A DNA stretch of 64,000 nucleotides from Limnobacter parvus. GTDB taxonomy: Bacteria; Pseudomonadota; Gammaproteobacteria; Burkholderiales; Burkholderiaceae_B. Numbering within the stretch: position 1 is the stretch's first letter; every line of letters starts with the position of its first letter. Both the position numbers and the translations under genes were made by a program. The DNA lies in NCBI RefSeq assembly GCF_024623725.1, contig NZ_JANKHG010000014.1, forward strand, positions 62,001 through 126,000, in the 5' to 3' direction. The notes beneath the pieces were generated by a model. The model saw nothing but the letters and a program-made list of their open reading frames with translations, did not search any database and was not told the DNA's origin. Positions 25,434 to 36,401 of the stretch are shown here, piece by piece.

Positions 25434-27869
25434 ATGAAATCCCATCGACTCCGCATGCGGGCCCTAACACTGGCCATGTCCATGGCACTAAGCAGCGGCC
25501 CTGCACTGGCACAACAAACCCCAAACAACACCACCCAACAAGTCAGTATGTCCAACCAGAACCTGGACCGGGCACTCACTCAATGGGCCAGCACTTACAA
25601 CACGCAACTGGTGGTTGACCAATCGATTGTGAAAGACCTGCAAGCTCCCGCGCTTAACGGCTGGTACACCGCGCGACAGGCCCTGAATTTGTTGTTGGCG
25701 GGCAGTGGCCTTCAAGTGTTTGAAAGTAACGGCAACTATGTGGTCAACAAACCTGCCCCATCAACCACATCAAACAACACACCAAGATTGTCTAGCGTGG
25801 TGGTTAGTGCTTCAGGGTTTGAACAGGACCTGACACAGGCGCCCGCCTCTATTTCGGTCATCAGCCGTGAAGAACTTGAAACCAAACAGTTTCGCGACCT
25901 GGCCGAAGCCTTGAAAGATGTAGAAGGCATAGATGTGCGTGGCAGCACTGGAAAAACTGGTGGTCTGAACATCAGCATTCGGGGCCTACCCAGCGACTAC
26001 ACATTGGTACTGATTGATGGACGCCGTCAAAACACAGCCGGCGACGTCACTCCTAACGGATTTGGCGACGCACTCACCAGCTTGATCCCCCCGCTTTCTG
26101 CGATTGAGCGGATTGAAGTGATCCGCGGTCCCATGTCCACACTGTATGGTTCAGATGCCTTGGGCGGCGTCATTAACATTATCACTCGCAAAGTTGGAAA
26201 AACGTGGGGTGGCTCAGTTCAACTGGAAACAGGTATTCCGGAAAACAGCGACGAAGGGGGTACCCAAAAACAGAGTTTCTATGTCAGTGGCCCACTGGTG
26301 GAAAACACCTTGGGTCTGGCCATTCGTGGCAGCCTGTTTCGCCGCGATGAATCCACACTGGAACCCAGTAACCCTGGTGGAACAATCAGCCGCCGTGGTC
26401 CCTCCCCGGTAGAAACTCGTCAACACAACCTGGGCTTTCGCCTGACTGCAACGCCCAATACCCGCAATGATCTATGGCTTGATTTTGAATCCTATCGAAC
26501 CAACTACGACAACGACGAATGTCAGCTCGGCACACGCGACTTTCTCAACTGCAACACGGGTGCCCCAAGCAATACAGCGAGCGGTTACGCTGATTCACTC
26601 AGCTTCAACCGACAACAGTTCGTGTTGGGCCACACCACCCGCATGCAATTCGGCACTTTGGAAAGCAGCCTGACTCGAAGCGTGACCGAGACAGAGGGGC
26701 GCACCATACCCACCACTGCCCGCCCAGCAGGTGATTTGTCGATTGGCACGGCAAGACGCCTTGAAACAAGCAACACAATCCTGGACACCAAACTGGTAAC
26801 CCCAGTTGGCGATCAACATGTGGTCACGGCCGGGGCACAGTACTGGGATGCCGAGCTTGAAGACGGCTTGGTACCGAACCCCTACACGCAAACCACCTGG
26901 GCACTGTTTGCTGAAGATGAATGGCGCCTGCGCGACGACTTGGCCTTGACACTTGGTCTTCGTCAAGACCAACACGATGCATTTGGTGGAAACCTGAGCC
27001 CGCGCGCCTATTTGGTGTGGAATACAAGCGACACTTGGACCCTAAAAGGCGGTGTCAGCCGCGGGTTCCGTGCCCCTCGACTAAACCAACTTGCCGATGG
27101 CATCAGTGGCATCACCGGTCAAGGCACTGTGGTCAGCATCGGCAACCCCGCCTTGCAACCCGAAATCAGCACGAACACAGAGTTCGGGGCACTCTATGAC
27201 AATCAGGCTGGCTTCACAGTTTCAAGCACGCTGTTTTATAACCGCATCAAAGACATCATCAGCAGCAATGGGGGCGATTGCACATCCACCGCAATCCCCA
27301 CTTGCAGCTTTAACCCCACCGCCACCTTCCCCGTAAACCGGGACCGTGCAGACACCTACGGGCTTGAACTGGCCACGCGCATTCCAATCGCCGAGCAGTG
27401 GTCAGCCAACCTGAATTACACCTTCACTGAAACAGAACTGGTAGAAGATGGACGGAACGTTGGCGAACTTAGCGATACAGCCAAACACATCGCAAATGCG
27501 GCTTTGCGTTGGGACGCAAGCGACAAATGGAATTGGTCACTACGGGGAGAATATCGTGGCGAAAGTCGCCGCTTTGATGGTGACCCTGCCGCACTTACAG
27601 GCAACAGTCTGAATGAGTTTCGTGCGTTGGGTGACTTGAAAGGCTACACGATCTTCTCATTGGCCGGGCAATACAAAGTCTCGAACAATGTGACTCTAAA
27701 TAGCACCCTTTTCAACCTGCTGGACAAAGACTTCCGCGAATTCACGCCTTACTCCGACATCAACGGAAACACGGTATTCGGCAGCCCCTATTTCCGCTCG
27801 GCCCAGTCCACCAAAGGCACCTTGCCCGGTGGTCGAACCCTTTGGCTTTCTGCCAATGTCACATTCTGA
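25434..27869 (+). CDS. TonB-dependent siderophore receptor with STN signalling domain
   Basis: The ATG at 25434 has an AGAGGA ribosome site and begins a signal peptide (LTLAMSMALSSGPALAQ). The 811-residue protein then has an STN domain (residues about 30-100: NLDRALTQWASTYNTQLVVD, and YTARQALNLLLAGSGL), a TonB-box-like region (LSSVVVSASG), a plug with VEGIDVRGSTGKTGGLNISIRGLP and IERIEVIRGPMSTLYGSDALGGVINIITRK, and a barrel ending WLSANVTF. The STN domain makes it a transducer that signals to FecR-FecI. The ligand is likely a ferric siderophore or similar, as Fe(III) ABC genes follow. The last residue, Phe, fits outer-membrane assembly. Confidence 0.94.
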   Translation: MKSHRLRMRALTLAMSMALSSGPALAQQTPNNTTQQVSMSNQNLDRALTQWASTYNTQLVVDQSIVKDLQAPALNGWYTARQALNLLLAGSGLQVFESNGNYVVNKPAPSTTSNNTPRLSSVVVSASGFEQDLTQAPASISVISREELETKQFRDLAEALKDVEGIDVRGSTGKTGGLNISIRGLPSDYTLVLIDGRRQNTAGDVTPNGFGDALTSLIPPLSAIERIEVIRGPMSTLYGSDALGGVINIITRKVGKTWGGSVQLETGIPENSDEGGTQKQSFYVSGPLVENTLGLAIRGSLFRRDESTLEPSNPGGTISRRGPSPVETRQHNLGFRLTATPNTRNDLWLDFESYRTNYDNDECQLGTRDFLNCNTGAPSNTASGYADSLSFNRQQFVLGHTTRMQFGTLESSLTRSVTETEGRTIPTTARPAGDLSIGTARRLETSNTILDTKLVTPVGDQHVVTAGAQYWDAELEDGLVPNPYTQTTWALFAEDEWRLRDDLALTLGLRQDQHDAFGGNLSPRAYLVWNTSDTWTLKGGVSRGFRAPRLNQLADGISGITGQGTVVSIGNPALQPEISTNTEFGALYDNQAGFTVSSTLFYNRIKDIISSNGGDCTSTAIPTCSFNPTATFPVNRDRADTYGLELATRIPIAEQWSANLNYTFTETELVEDGRNVGELSDTAKHIANAALRWDASDKWNWSLRGEYRGESRRFDGDPAALTGNSLNEFRALGDLKGYTIFSLAGQYKVSNNVTLNSTLFNLLDKDFREFTPYSDINGNTVFGSPYFRSAQSTKGTLPGGRTLWLSANVTF

Positions 27870-27885
27870 ACAAAGGACACAATCC

Positions 27886-28902
27886 ATGAAACTTGCCATT
27901 ATTGCCTCGCTCTGTACTGCTCTGTTACCCGGGTTTGTGCAGGCTAAAAACAAACCCGAGGAGGTCACTGTGTATTCCTCAAGGATCGAGCAGCTCCTGA
28001 AACCGACGCTCGACCAATACACCCGGGAAACGGGTGTGAAAATCAACCTGCTCACCGATCGAGGTGGCTCACTCACGGAACGATTAAATGCAGAAGGCAA
28101 AAGTTCACCCGCCGATATGCTGATTACTGTGGACATGGGCAACCTTTGGAACGCCGCCGAAAAGGGCTTATTACGCAAAGTGGACTCACCCGTGCTAAAT
28201 GCCAATGTGCCTGATTACCTGCGCGACCCTGGCCAGCGCTGGTATGGACTGTCAAAACGCGAACGCACAATTTTTTACGCGGCAGGCCGGGTAGATCCAA
28301 AAAATCTATCGACCTATGAGGACCTTGCTCAACCCAAATGGAAGGGCAAACTTTGCCTGCGTACTAGCAAACAAACTTATACCCAATCTTTGGTGGCTAT
28401 GCTGATTGCCAAACATGGTGAAGCAAAAGCAGAGCAAATTGCGCGCGGCTGGGTGAACAATCTTGCCACTGATGTTTTCACCAACGATGCAAGCCTATTG
28501 AAAGCGATTGCCGCCGGACAATGCGAGGTCGGCATCTCCAACACCTACTACTATGGTCGAATCTTGTCGCGTGAACCCGAATTCGGACAACAGGTCAAAT
28601 TGTTCTGGGCCAATCAAGCGGACAACGAAGGTGGTGCGCATGTCAACTTGTCGGGAGGTGGAGTAACCACTCATGCACGCAACCCGGAAGGTGCGCGTAA
28701 ATTGCTGGAATGGCTCTCATCCCAAACCATTCAGACGGCCTACACCCATGGCACCTATGAAAGCCCGGTGAATGTGAAAGCCGATTCAGACCCAATCGTA
28801 AAAGCGTGGGGTCAGTTCAAGGCAAGTCCGCTTAATGCGGCAGACATTGGTTCCAAACAGGCCCAAGCCATTCGATTGCTTGATCGCGTTGGCTACCGTT
28901 AA
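27886..28902 (+). CDS. Fe(III) ABC transporter periplasmic binding protein
   Basis: I choose the ATG at 27886 with AAGGACAC upstream. It starts a signal peptide (LAIIASLCTALLPGFVQA). The 338-residue protein matches the FbpA/FutA/AfuA ferric-binding family: EEVTVYSSRIEQLLKPTLD, DMLITVDMGNLWNAAEKGLL, the Tyr-rich iron-ligand region ISNTYYYGRIL, and GAHVNLSGGGVTTHARNPEGARKLLEWL. FbpA-like proteins carry ferric iron across the periplasm. It lies 17 bases downstream of the TonB receptor and just before the permease, forming an iron-uptake operon. Confidence 0.93.
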   Translation: MKLAIIASLCTALLPGFVQAKNKPEEVTVYSSRIEQLLKPTLDQYTRETGVKINLLTDRGGSLTERLNAEGKSSPADMLITVDMGNLWNAAEKGLLRKVDSPVLNANVPDYLRDPGQRWYGLSKRERTIFYAAGRVDPKNLSTYEDLAQPKWKGKLCLRTSKQTYTQSLVAMLIAKHGEAKAEQIARGWVNNLATDVFTNDASLLKAIAAGQCEVGISNTYYYGRILSREPEFGQQVKLFWANQADNEGGAHVNLSGGGVTTHARNPEGARKLLEWLSSQTIQTAYTHGTYESPVNVKADSDPIVKAWGQFKASPLNAADIGSKQAQAIRLLDRVGYR

Positions 28903-30517
28903 AACAGGGGCGTTCAAGGCCCTGCCAATTGCGCTGTTGACCCTCATTCCCCTGGGGGTCATTTTCTATTTGGCCTTGTCCTCGGAAACAAACCTGTGGG
29001 CGCATTTTGCACGGTATGTACTGCCATCGGTGGTGGGCAACACCCTGCTGTTGATGGTGTGTGTTGCCGCAGGCGTTCTTGTGGTCGGTGTGCCACTGGC
29101 CTGGATTACCGCAGTGTGCGAATTTCCGGGACGACGCTTCTTTCAATGGGCATTGGTCCTGCCTTTGGCCATACCCGCCTACGTGCTGGCTTTTGTGCAG
29201 ATGGGCATTTTTGAATTCACTGGCCCCGTGCAAACCACCGCTCGTCAACTGTTTGGTGATGGTGTATGGATTCCAGAAATTCGCGGAAGTTTCTGGGGCT
29301 TGGTGTTGGTCATGGTGCTTGCCTTTTACCCCTATGTCTATTTGCTCTGCCGCAGTGCTTTTGCGACCCAAGGCCCCCGTGCAATGGAGGCTGCCAGATG
29401 TTTGGGCATGGGCCCATATCAGGCATTCTTCAAGGCCGCACTGCCCATGGCCAAACCCTGGGTCGCGGGTGGACTTGCTTTGGTGTTGATGGAAACCCTG
29501 GCTGATTTCGGCGCAGTAGTCGTATTCAACCACGATACCTTCTCGACCGCCTTGTACAAGGCCTGGTTCGACATGCACAACCTTGGAACAGCTGCGCAGT
29601 TGGCAAGTGTATTAATTTTGACTGTACTGGCAGTTTTCGCGCTTGAACTTCACGCCATGCGGGCACAACGCTTCCATGTCAACAATCCAAACACTGCGCG
29701 AATCCCGCTCAAAAAATCACACGCCCTAGTTTGTTTTGGCGCATGCGCGTTTTTGTTTGCATTCGCGTTTGCAATTCCAGTCATACAACTAGTAGTGTGG
29801 GCAACAGAGACGTGGCTTGCACAATTGGATCGTCGCTACTTGGAATTCACGCTCAACAGCCTTGTTCTTTCCATTCTGACTGCCTTTATCGCCACTACAT
29901 TGGCCTTGATTTTGGCGTGGATTAAACGAAACAACTCCGACCGACAAACCTTGTGGGTCACTCGCATGGCGAACCTTGGATATGCACTGCCCGGGGTGGT
30001 TCTTGCAATTGGTCTGTACATACCGATTGCCTGGCTGGATGAACAACTGATCGGCCTGCTTCACCCCATGGGTTTCGATGGAGTCCAACTGCTCAAAGGT
30101 ACTCTGGCCACCTTGTTACTGGCTTTGACTGCTAGATTCATGGCGGTGGCATTTCAATCCACTGACAGCAGCATGCAACGCATTACCCGCAACCAAGAGG
30201 AGGTCTGCGCATCCTTGGGCCTTGGAACCGTTCAAACGCTGCGACGTCTGCATTTTCCCCTGCTACGCACAGGAATTCTGGTTGCATTCATGATGGTGGC
30301 GATTGATGTAATGAAAGAAATGCCAATCACGTTGATGACCCGGCAGTACGGCTGGGACACACTGGCTGTCAGAGTGTATCAACTCACCTCCGAGTCAATG
30401 TGGGCAGAGGCCGCCACGCCCGCCTTGATAATTGTTGGGATTGGCCTGCTGCCGGTGTTCTACTTAATGCGCCAGTCAACACACCAACCAAACCCAATGG
30501 GCAAAAATTCCGCATAG
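28835..30517 (+). CDS. Fe(III) ABC transporter permease (two fused membrane domains)
   Basis: The 560-residue protein has about 12 hydrophobic segments in two halves, each with the EAA-loop motif that contacts the ATPase (AMEAARCLGMGPYQAFFKAALPMAKP in the first half, EEVCASLGLGTVQTLRRLHFPLLRT in the second). This is the FbpB/SfuB layout. The ATG at 28835 overlaps the previous gene by 68 bases and lacks a strong ribosome site. A start slightly downstream is possible. No ATP-binding gene (FbpC) follows. The next gene is katG, so the ATPase must be encoded elsewhere. Confidence 0.9.
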   Translation: MRQTLVPNRPKPFDCLIALATVKTGAFKALPIALLTLIPLGVIFYLALSSETNLWAHFARYVLPSVVGNTLLLMVCVAAGVLVVGVPLAWITAVCEFPGRRFFQWALVLPLAIPAYVLAFVQMGIFEFTGPVQTTARQLFGDGVWIPEIRGSFWGLVLVMVLAFYPYVYLLCRSAFATQGPRAMEAARCLGMGPYQAFFKAALPMAKPWVAGGLALVLMETLADFGAVVVFNHDTFSTALYKAWFDMHNLGTAAQLASVLILTVLAVFALELHAMRAQRFHVNNPNTARIPLKKSHALVCFGACAFLFAFAFAIPVIQLVVWATETWLAQLDRRYLEFTLNSLVLSILTAFIATTLALILAWIKRNNSDRQTLWVTRMANLGYALPGVVLAIGLYIPIAWLDEQLIGLLHPMGFDGVQLLKGTLATLLLALTARFMAVAFQSTDSSMQRITRNQEEVCASLGLGTVQTLRRLHFPLLRTGILVAFMMVAIDVMKEMPITLMTRQYGWDTLAVRVYQLTSESMWAEAATPALIIVGIGLLPVFYLMRQSTHQPNPMGKNSA

Positions 30518-30637
30518 ACATATCTCTGAAATACTAAAAGTCAAAACTATCAATTACTCCTACCTATAGGGTAAATTTATAAAAACAACTTGATTGATAG
30601 CATTTTGGACTCTACACTAAGTTTTAGCAGTTAATAA

Positions 30638-32854
<2,217 letters not shown>

Positions 32855-32873
32855 TTTGTTTTGAGAATAAAAG

Positions 32874-32902
32874 GCCCGGTGTGAAAGCACCGGGCTTTTT
32901 TT
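32874..32902 (+). terminator. Rho-independent terminator after katG
   Basis: GCCCGGTG (32874-32881) pairs with CACCGGGC (32888-32895) and is followed by seven T. Confidence 0.93.
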
Positions 32903-32966
32903 ATTTGTGTATCAATTGGGTGTATTGTTTGCAGTCTTAATCGAATTCAATAATCAATTTTCAAGT

Positions 32967-34088
32967 ATGTCCACTCCCGTACTTTTCAGCACCTTCAAAA
33001 CCGCCAGTGGGCATTTGTTCGGTCATGCCGTATTGAACAACCCAGCCGCCCTGAACGCACTTACGCTACCCATGATCGATCTGCTCGATCCGCAGTTCAA
33101 AGCCTGGGCCGAAGACGAATCCATTGCGGGCGTTGTGCTAAGCGCAGCAGGCGACAAGGCCTTCTGCGCAGGCGGCGACGTGGTTAGTTTGCACCACGCA
33201 AGCGAACGCGTGGGCGCAGGCAAAGTGCCGCCTGAAGCAGAAGCTTTTTTCGAACGCGAATACCGCTTGGACTACCGCATACACACCTACCCCAAACCGA
33301 TTCTTTGCTGGGCACACGGCATTGTGATGGGCGGCGGCGTTGGGCTGATGGTAGGTGCTTCACACCGCGTGGTCAGCCCCAATGCACGCATCGCCATGCC
33401 GGAAATTCACATTGGGCTTTTCCCCGATGTGGGCGGCACCTGGTTTTTGCAGCGCATGCCCAAACGCACTGGTTTGTTCATGGCACTGACCGGTGCCATG
33501 GTGAATGCCAACGACGCGTTGACGGGGAATTTGGCAGATACGGTAATACCTCACGAGAAATTTCCTGAAGTGCTGGCTGCAATTGAAAACACAAACTGGG
33601 TGGGCAAACATGAAAGTGATTCTGAAACTTTGAACGCACTGTTGACCGGATTTTCTGTAGAGTCCCCGCCTGCCCTGCTTGGTCAACATGCCAATGAAAT
33701 TGAGGCGGTTGTTCAACACGATTCATTGGCCGAAATTGATACGGCACTGTTGAAGCTGTTGAACCACAGCGACCCTTGGCTGGCCAAAGCCGCACACGCC
33801 TATGCACATGGGTCGCCCACCTCGGCTGCGCTTTCATTTGAATTGATGAATCGCAATACCAATGCCGATTTGGCCGATGTGTTGCGGCTGGAATACCAGG
33901 CATCTGTAGGTTGCTGTGCGCACAACGACTTTCCAGAAGGCGTACGCGCACTGCTCGTCGACAAAGACAAAGCGCCGAAGTGGAACCCAGCAAATTTAGC
34001 TGAAGTATCCACCGACTTGATCACTGATATTGTGAAACCCAGATTCACAGGGCCACACCCACTGCAAGATCTGGGTGGAAACAACTGA
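32967..34088 (+). CDS. Enoyl-CoA hydratase/isomerase family (3-hydroxyisobutyryl-CoA hydrolase-like)
   Basis: I choose the ATG at 32967. An upstream in-frame GTG at 32907 falls within the terminator region. The 373-residue length, longer than crotonases (about 260), and the motifs GDKAFCAGGDVVSLH, HGIVMGGGVGLMVGASHRV, MPEIHIGLFPDVGGTWFL and ECCAH-like VGCCAHNDFPEGVRALLVDKD match the 3-hydroxyisobutyryl-CoA hydrolase group. These enzymes act in valine breakdown or on related acyl-CoAs. Other members are plain enoyl-CoA hydratases, so the exact reaction is not certain. It ends one base before the UPF0016 gene begins. Confidence 0.88.
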   Translation: MSTPVLFSTFKTASGHLFGHAVLNNPAALNALTLPMIDLLDPQFKAWAEDESIAGVVLSAAGDKAFCAGGDVVSLHHASERVGAGKVPPEAEAFFEREYRLDYRIHTYPKPILCWAHGIVMGGGVGLMVGASHRVVSPNARIAMPEIHIGLFPDVGGTWFLQRMPKRTGLFMALTGAMVNANDALTGNLADTVIPHEKFPEVLAAIENTNWVGKHESDSETLNALLTGFSVESPPALLGQHANEIEAVVQHDSLAEIDTALLKLLNHSDPWLAKAAHAYAHGSPTSAALSFELMNRNTNADLADVLRLEYQASVGCCAHNDFPEGVRALLVDKDKAPKWNPANLAEVSTDLITDIVKPRFTGPHPLQDLGGNN

Positions 34089-34089
34089 A

Positions 34090-34671
34090 ATGTGGTCTGC
34101 GTTTTTTGTATCCACTGGCGTTATTGCACTTGCAGAAATTGGGGACAAAACCCAACTTCTGGCCTTTCTTCTTGCCACCCGCTTTAAAAAGCCCGTGCCC
34201 ATTATTGTGGGCATTACGCTGGCCACTTTAATCAACCATGGTTTGGCCGGCATGGTGGGCGGCTGGATCACCGCCAACGTTGACCCGTCCACCCTTCGAT
34301 GGGTGCTGGGTGCATCATTCATTGCGATGGCCATATGGACCCTGATTCCCGACAAAATCGAAGACGAAGAAACCCAACTGGCCACCAAGCTGGGCGTTTT
34401 CGGCGCCACCTTCATTACTTTCTTTCTTGCCGAAATGGGCGACAAAACCCAGATTGCCACGGTGGCCATGTCAGCCCACTACAACGACGTGCTCATGGTT
34501 GTGGCCGGCACCACGCTAGGCATGTTGATTGCCGATGTGCCTGCCGTGTTTGCAGGCGACAAACTGGCCGAAAAAATTCCCATGAAGCTGGTGCACCGCA
34601 TTGCAGCAGCCATGTTCGCAGCGCTTGGGGTTGCGACGCTGTTTGGGGTTGGGTCGAATTGGGGGTTTTGA
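34090..34671 (+). CDS. UPF0016/GDT1-family cation exporter (MneA-like)
   Basis: The 193-residue protein has about six transmembrane helices and the two family signature motifs: EIGDKTQLLAFLLA in the first half and EMGDKTQIATVAM in the second. The TMEM165/GDT1 family exports Mn2+ or Ca2+. Bacterial members (MneA) mainly export manganese. The ATG at 34090 begins one base after the stop of the hydratase gene. An earlier in-frame GTG at 34075 is possible. Translational coupling is likely. Confidence 0.93.
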   Translation: MWSAFFVSTGVIALAEIGDKTQLLAFLLATRFKKPVPIIVGITLATLINHGLAGMVGGWITANVDPSTLRWVLGASFIAMAIWTLIPDKIEDEETQLATKLGVFGATFITFFLAEMGDKTQIATVAMSAHYNDVLMVVAGTTLGMLIADVPAVFAGDKLAEKIPMKLVHRIAAAMFAALGVATLFGVGSNWGF

Positions 34672-34700
34672 AGCTGATCAGTGTGGATCGGTTAAATTCA

Positions 34701-34720
34701 TATTAAAGAGTTCTTTAATA
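34701..34720. repeat. Perfect AT-rich 9-base palindrome
   Basis: TATTAAAGA (34701-34709) and TCTTTAATA (34712-34720) form a perfect inverted repeat with a two-base centre, 30 bases after the UPF0016 gene and before mazEF. It could be a regulator site or a junction of the accessory segment. There is no GC stem to make it a normal terminator. Confidence 0.4.
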
Positions 34721-34749
34721 CTGCCCACCGTAAAACGTAGACACATTCG

Positions 34750-34796
34750 TTGACACAATCAATCATTCCAACTAAAGTAGCTACATAAGTAGCTAC
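34750..34796 (+). promoter_or_regulatory. mazEF promoter with paired palindromic operators
   Basis: TTGACA at 34750-34755 and TAAAGT at 34773-34778 are 17 bases apart. Two copies of the self-palindromic octamer GTAGCTAC (34777-34784 and 34789-34796), four bases apart, overlap the -10 and start-site region. This is where the MazE or MazEF complex would bind for autorepression. Confidence 0.7.
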
Positions 34797-34813
34797 ACAT
34801 AGTGGGAGTACAT

Positions 34814-35074
34814 ATGCAAAGCGAAATCAAACGTTGGGGCAACAGCGCTGCTGTGCGACTGTCCAGCAAAATTTTGACGCAGGCCAAACTGGATTTATCA
34901 AGCCCTATCAACATTGAAGTAAGGGATGGAAAAATCGTTATTGAGGCCCTTGCGACCGCCATCAAAAAAGTTAAGTTGCCGTTTTCTGAAGCACAACTTT
35001 TAAGTGGGCTAGATGCTTACAGCGCCCATGCCGATGAAATCGCACAGCCATCGTCTGGCGAAATGGGTGTTTGA
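34814..35074 (+). CDS. mazE: MazE-type antitoxin (AbrB/SpoVT fold)
   Basis: The ATG at 34814 has GGGAG six bases upstream. The 86-residue protein starts MQSEIKRWGNSAAVRLSSKIL, the classic MazE swapped-hairpin DNA-binding motif, followed by INIEVRDGKIVIEAL. The acidic C-terminal tail (DAYSAHADEIA) would neutralise the toxin. Its stop overlaps the mazF start (TGATG). The operator-like octamers upstream fit autoregulation. Confidence 0.93.
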   Translation: MQSEIKRWGNSAAVRLSSKILTQAKLDLSSPINIEVRDGKIVIEALATAIKKVKLPFSEAQLLSGLDAYSAHADEIAQPSSGEMGV

Positions 35075-35436
35075 TGGCGCAGTACACACCCGACAGAAAT
35101 GACATTGTCTGGCTAGATTTTGACCCCACCAAGGGAAAAGAAATTGGCAAGTATCGGCCAGCATTGGTACTGTCTTCCAAATTATACAACCAACAAACTG
35201 GACTGTTGATTTGCTGCCCGATTAGTACCAGCGTTCGTGGCGGCCCCACAGAAGTACCAGTGAAAAACCTGGAGAAAGAATCTGTGGTTGCAGCAAGTTT
35301 GATTCAAACACTTTCCTGGAAAGACAGAAAAGCCAGCTTTATTGCTAAGGCCGAGAAAGGTGTGATGGATCAGGTGCTTGTTCGGATCATTCCCTTGATT
35401 GGCGCTGAAAGCGTGATCGAAAAGTTTGTTGAGTGA
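35074..35436 (+). CDS. mazF: MazF-type endoribonuclease toxin
   Basis: The ATG at 35074 overlaps the antitoxin stop by one base, giving 120 residues. The sequence has the PemK/MazF fold motifs: DIVWLDFDPTKGKEIGKYRPALVLSS with the substrate-loop Arg, GLLICCPISTSVRG with the catalytic-region Thr/Ser, and KESVVAASLIQTLSWKDR. MazF cleaves single-stranded RNA at short sites, giving growth arrest, and is held in check by MazE. Confidence 0.94.
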   Translation: MAQYTPDRNDIVWLDFDPTKGKEIGKYRPALVLSSKLYNQQTGLLICCPISTSVRGGPTEVPVKNLEKESVVAASLIQTLSWKDRKASFIAKAEKGVMDQVLVRIIPLIGAESVIEKFVE

Positions 35437-35588
35437 TGAGGAATGTAAGGGCGGCTTTTCGGCCGGAGCGGCTATGAGACTTTCGACTTAGAACGTCTCC
35501 AAAGTAGTCGTGAACCGACGTTGGATAACGCCTTGGCTTTGCGGCGTGCCGGAGCGCCAGCGTAGGTGCGTCCGCCAACAGCCACTGA

Positions 35589-36401
35589 TTAGCTTTTGTT
35601 GATAGATGGTTTTGCAACGAGGCTCCACGAGTGAACATCGGGTTCACATTGCATCATCTTGATATCTTTTCTCCCCCAGGATTGAAGCACGCCTTTCAAC
35701 TCTTCATCGGTAACAGAGCCACCCTTGGTAGCATTTCTGTATAAATGTCGACCCAAGTAAATCTCTTTGAGTGAGTTCTTCGGCACATCAAAGCAGTATA
35801 GAGGTCGACCAGAGACGGTCACCTTATTCCATTCACAGTAGCGACCACCACCGGAGTGATAGCCGAAGGGGATATTTTCTATATTTTTTACAACACGGAC
35901 CTCCTCTTCGTATGCCCACTCGAGAGACTTATACAGAAAAGCTCTCTTCATTAGATTGAAGGCATTCGAGTCAAAACGAAGGCTACCGCCAATATTCATT
36001 AGCTCATGCACGTCAATCACGGGTAGATCATTGTGCGGCTTCGTAGCTGAGTAAATCATCTCTCCATATTGGCTTGGAATCACATTGCTTTGCGGGTCTG
36101 ATAAGCCGGCCGAATCACAATCGAACCCAAGGACTACTCCTTGGTGAGAGTCTCCATAATGCGACCACATAAGCGCGTTCAACGGCTGACGGGTCATAGA
36201 TAAGACACCGTATTTTCTCGAGAAACGGTTTCTACAAGCATTCGTGGCGGTTTTCGCGCTTATAGACTCATCGCTATCTTTAAAACCAAAGGCTGTGCAT
36301 TCAAAAGGGTCGTTCAAATCTTCAAGGCATGAAAATCCTAGTGATACGGTATCGATCACCTTTCGGGCGGCACCGAAGGACATGTACTTGTATAGAATCA
36401 T
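35589..36401 (-). CDS. DUF2971 family protein
   Basis: I choose the ATG at 36399-36401 with GAGAGAG upstream. The 270-residue protein begins MILYKYMSFGAARKVID and has SCLEDLNDPFE, MWSHYGDSHQGVVLGFD and EWAYEEEVRVVK, the hallmarks of DUF2971. The biochemical role of this family is unknown to me. It is common in accessory regions, near toxin-antitoxin or defence genes, as here between mazEF and a Fic protein. Base composition is more AT-rich than the flanking core genes, suggesting acquisition. Confidence 0.85.
   Translation of the reverse strand: MILYKYMSFGAARKVIDTVSLGFSCLEDLNDPFECTAFGFKDSDESISAKTATNACRNRFSRKYGVLSMTRQPLNALMWSHYGDSHQGVVLGFDCDSAGLSDPQSNVIPSQYGEMIYSATKPHNDLPVIDVHELMNIGGSLRFDSNAFNLMKRAFLYKSLEWAYEEEVRVVKNIENIPFGYHSGGGRYCEWNKVTVSGRPLYCFDVPKNSLKEIYLGRHLYRNATKGGSVTDEELKGVLQSWGRKDIKMMQCEPDVHSWSLVAKPSINKS

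Noticed and set aside
35437-35588. Segment after mazF with GTTGGAT and several short stems, considered as an integron attC site
   Set aside because: A GTTRRRY-like heptamer is present, but no matching RYYYAAC partner or paired inner boxes lie at a suitable distance, and no integrase is present.
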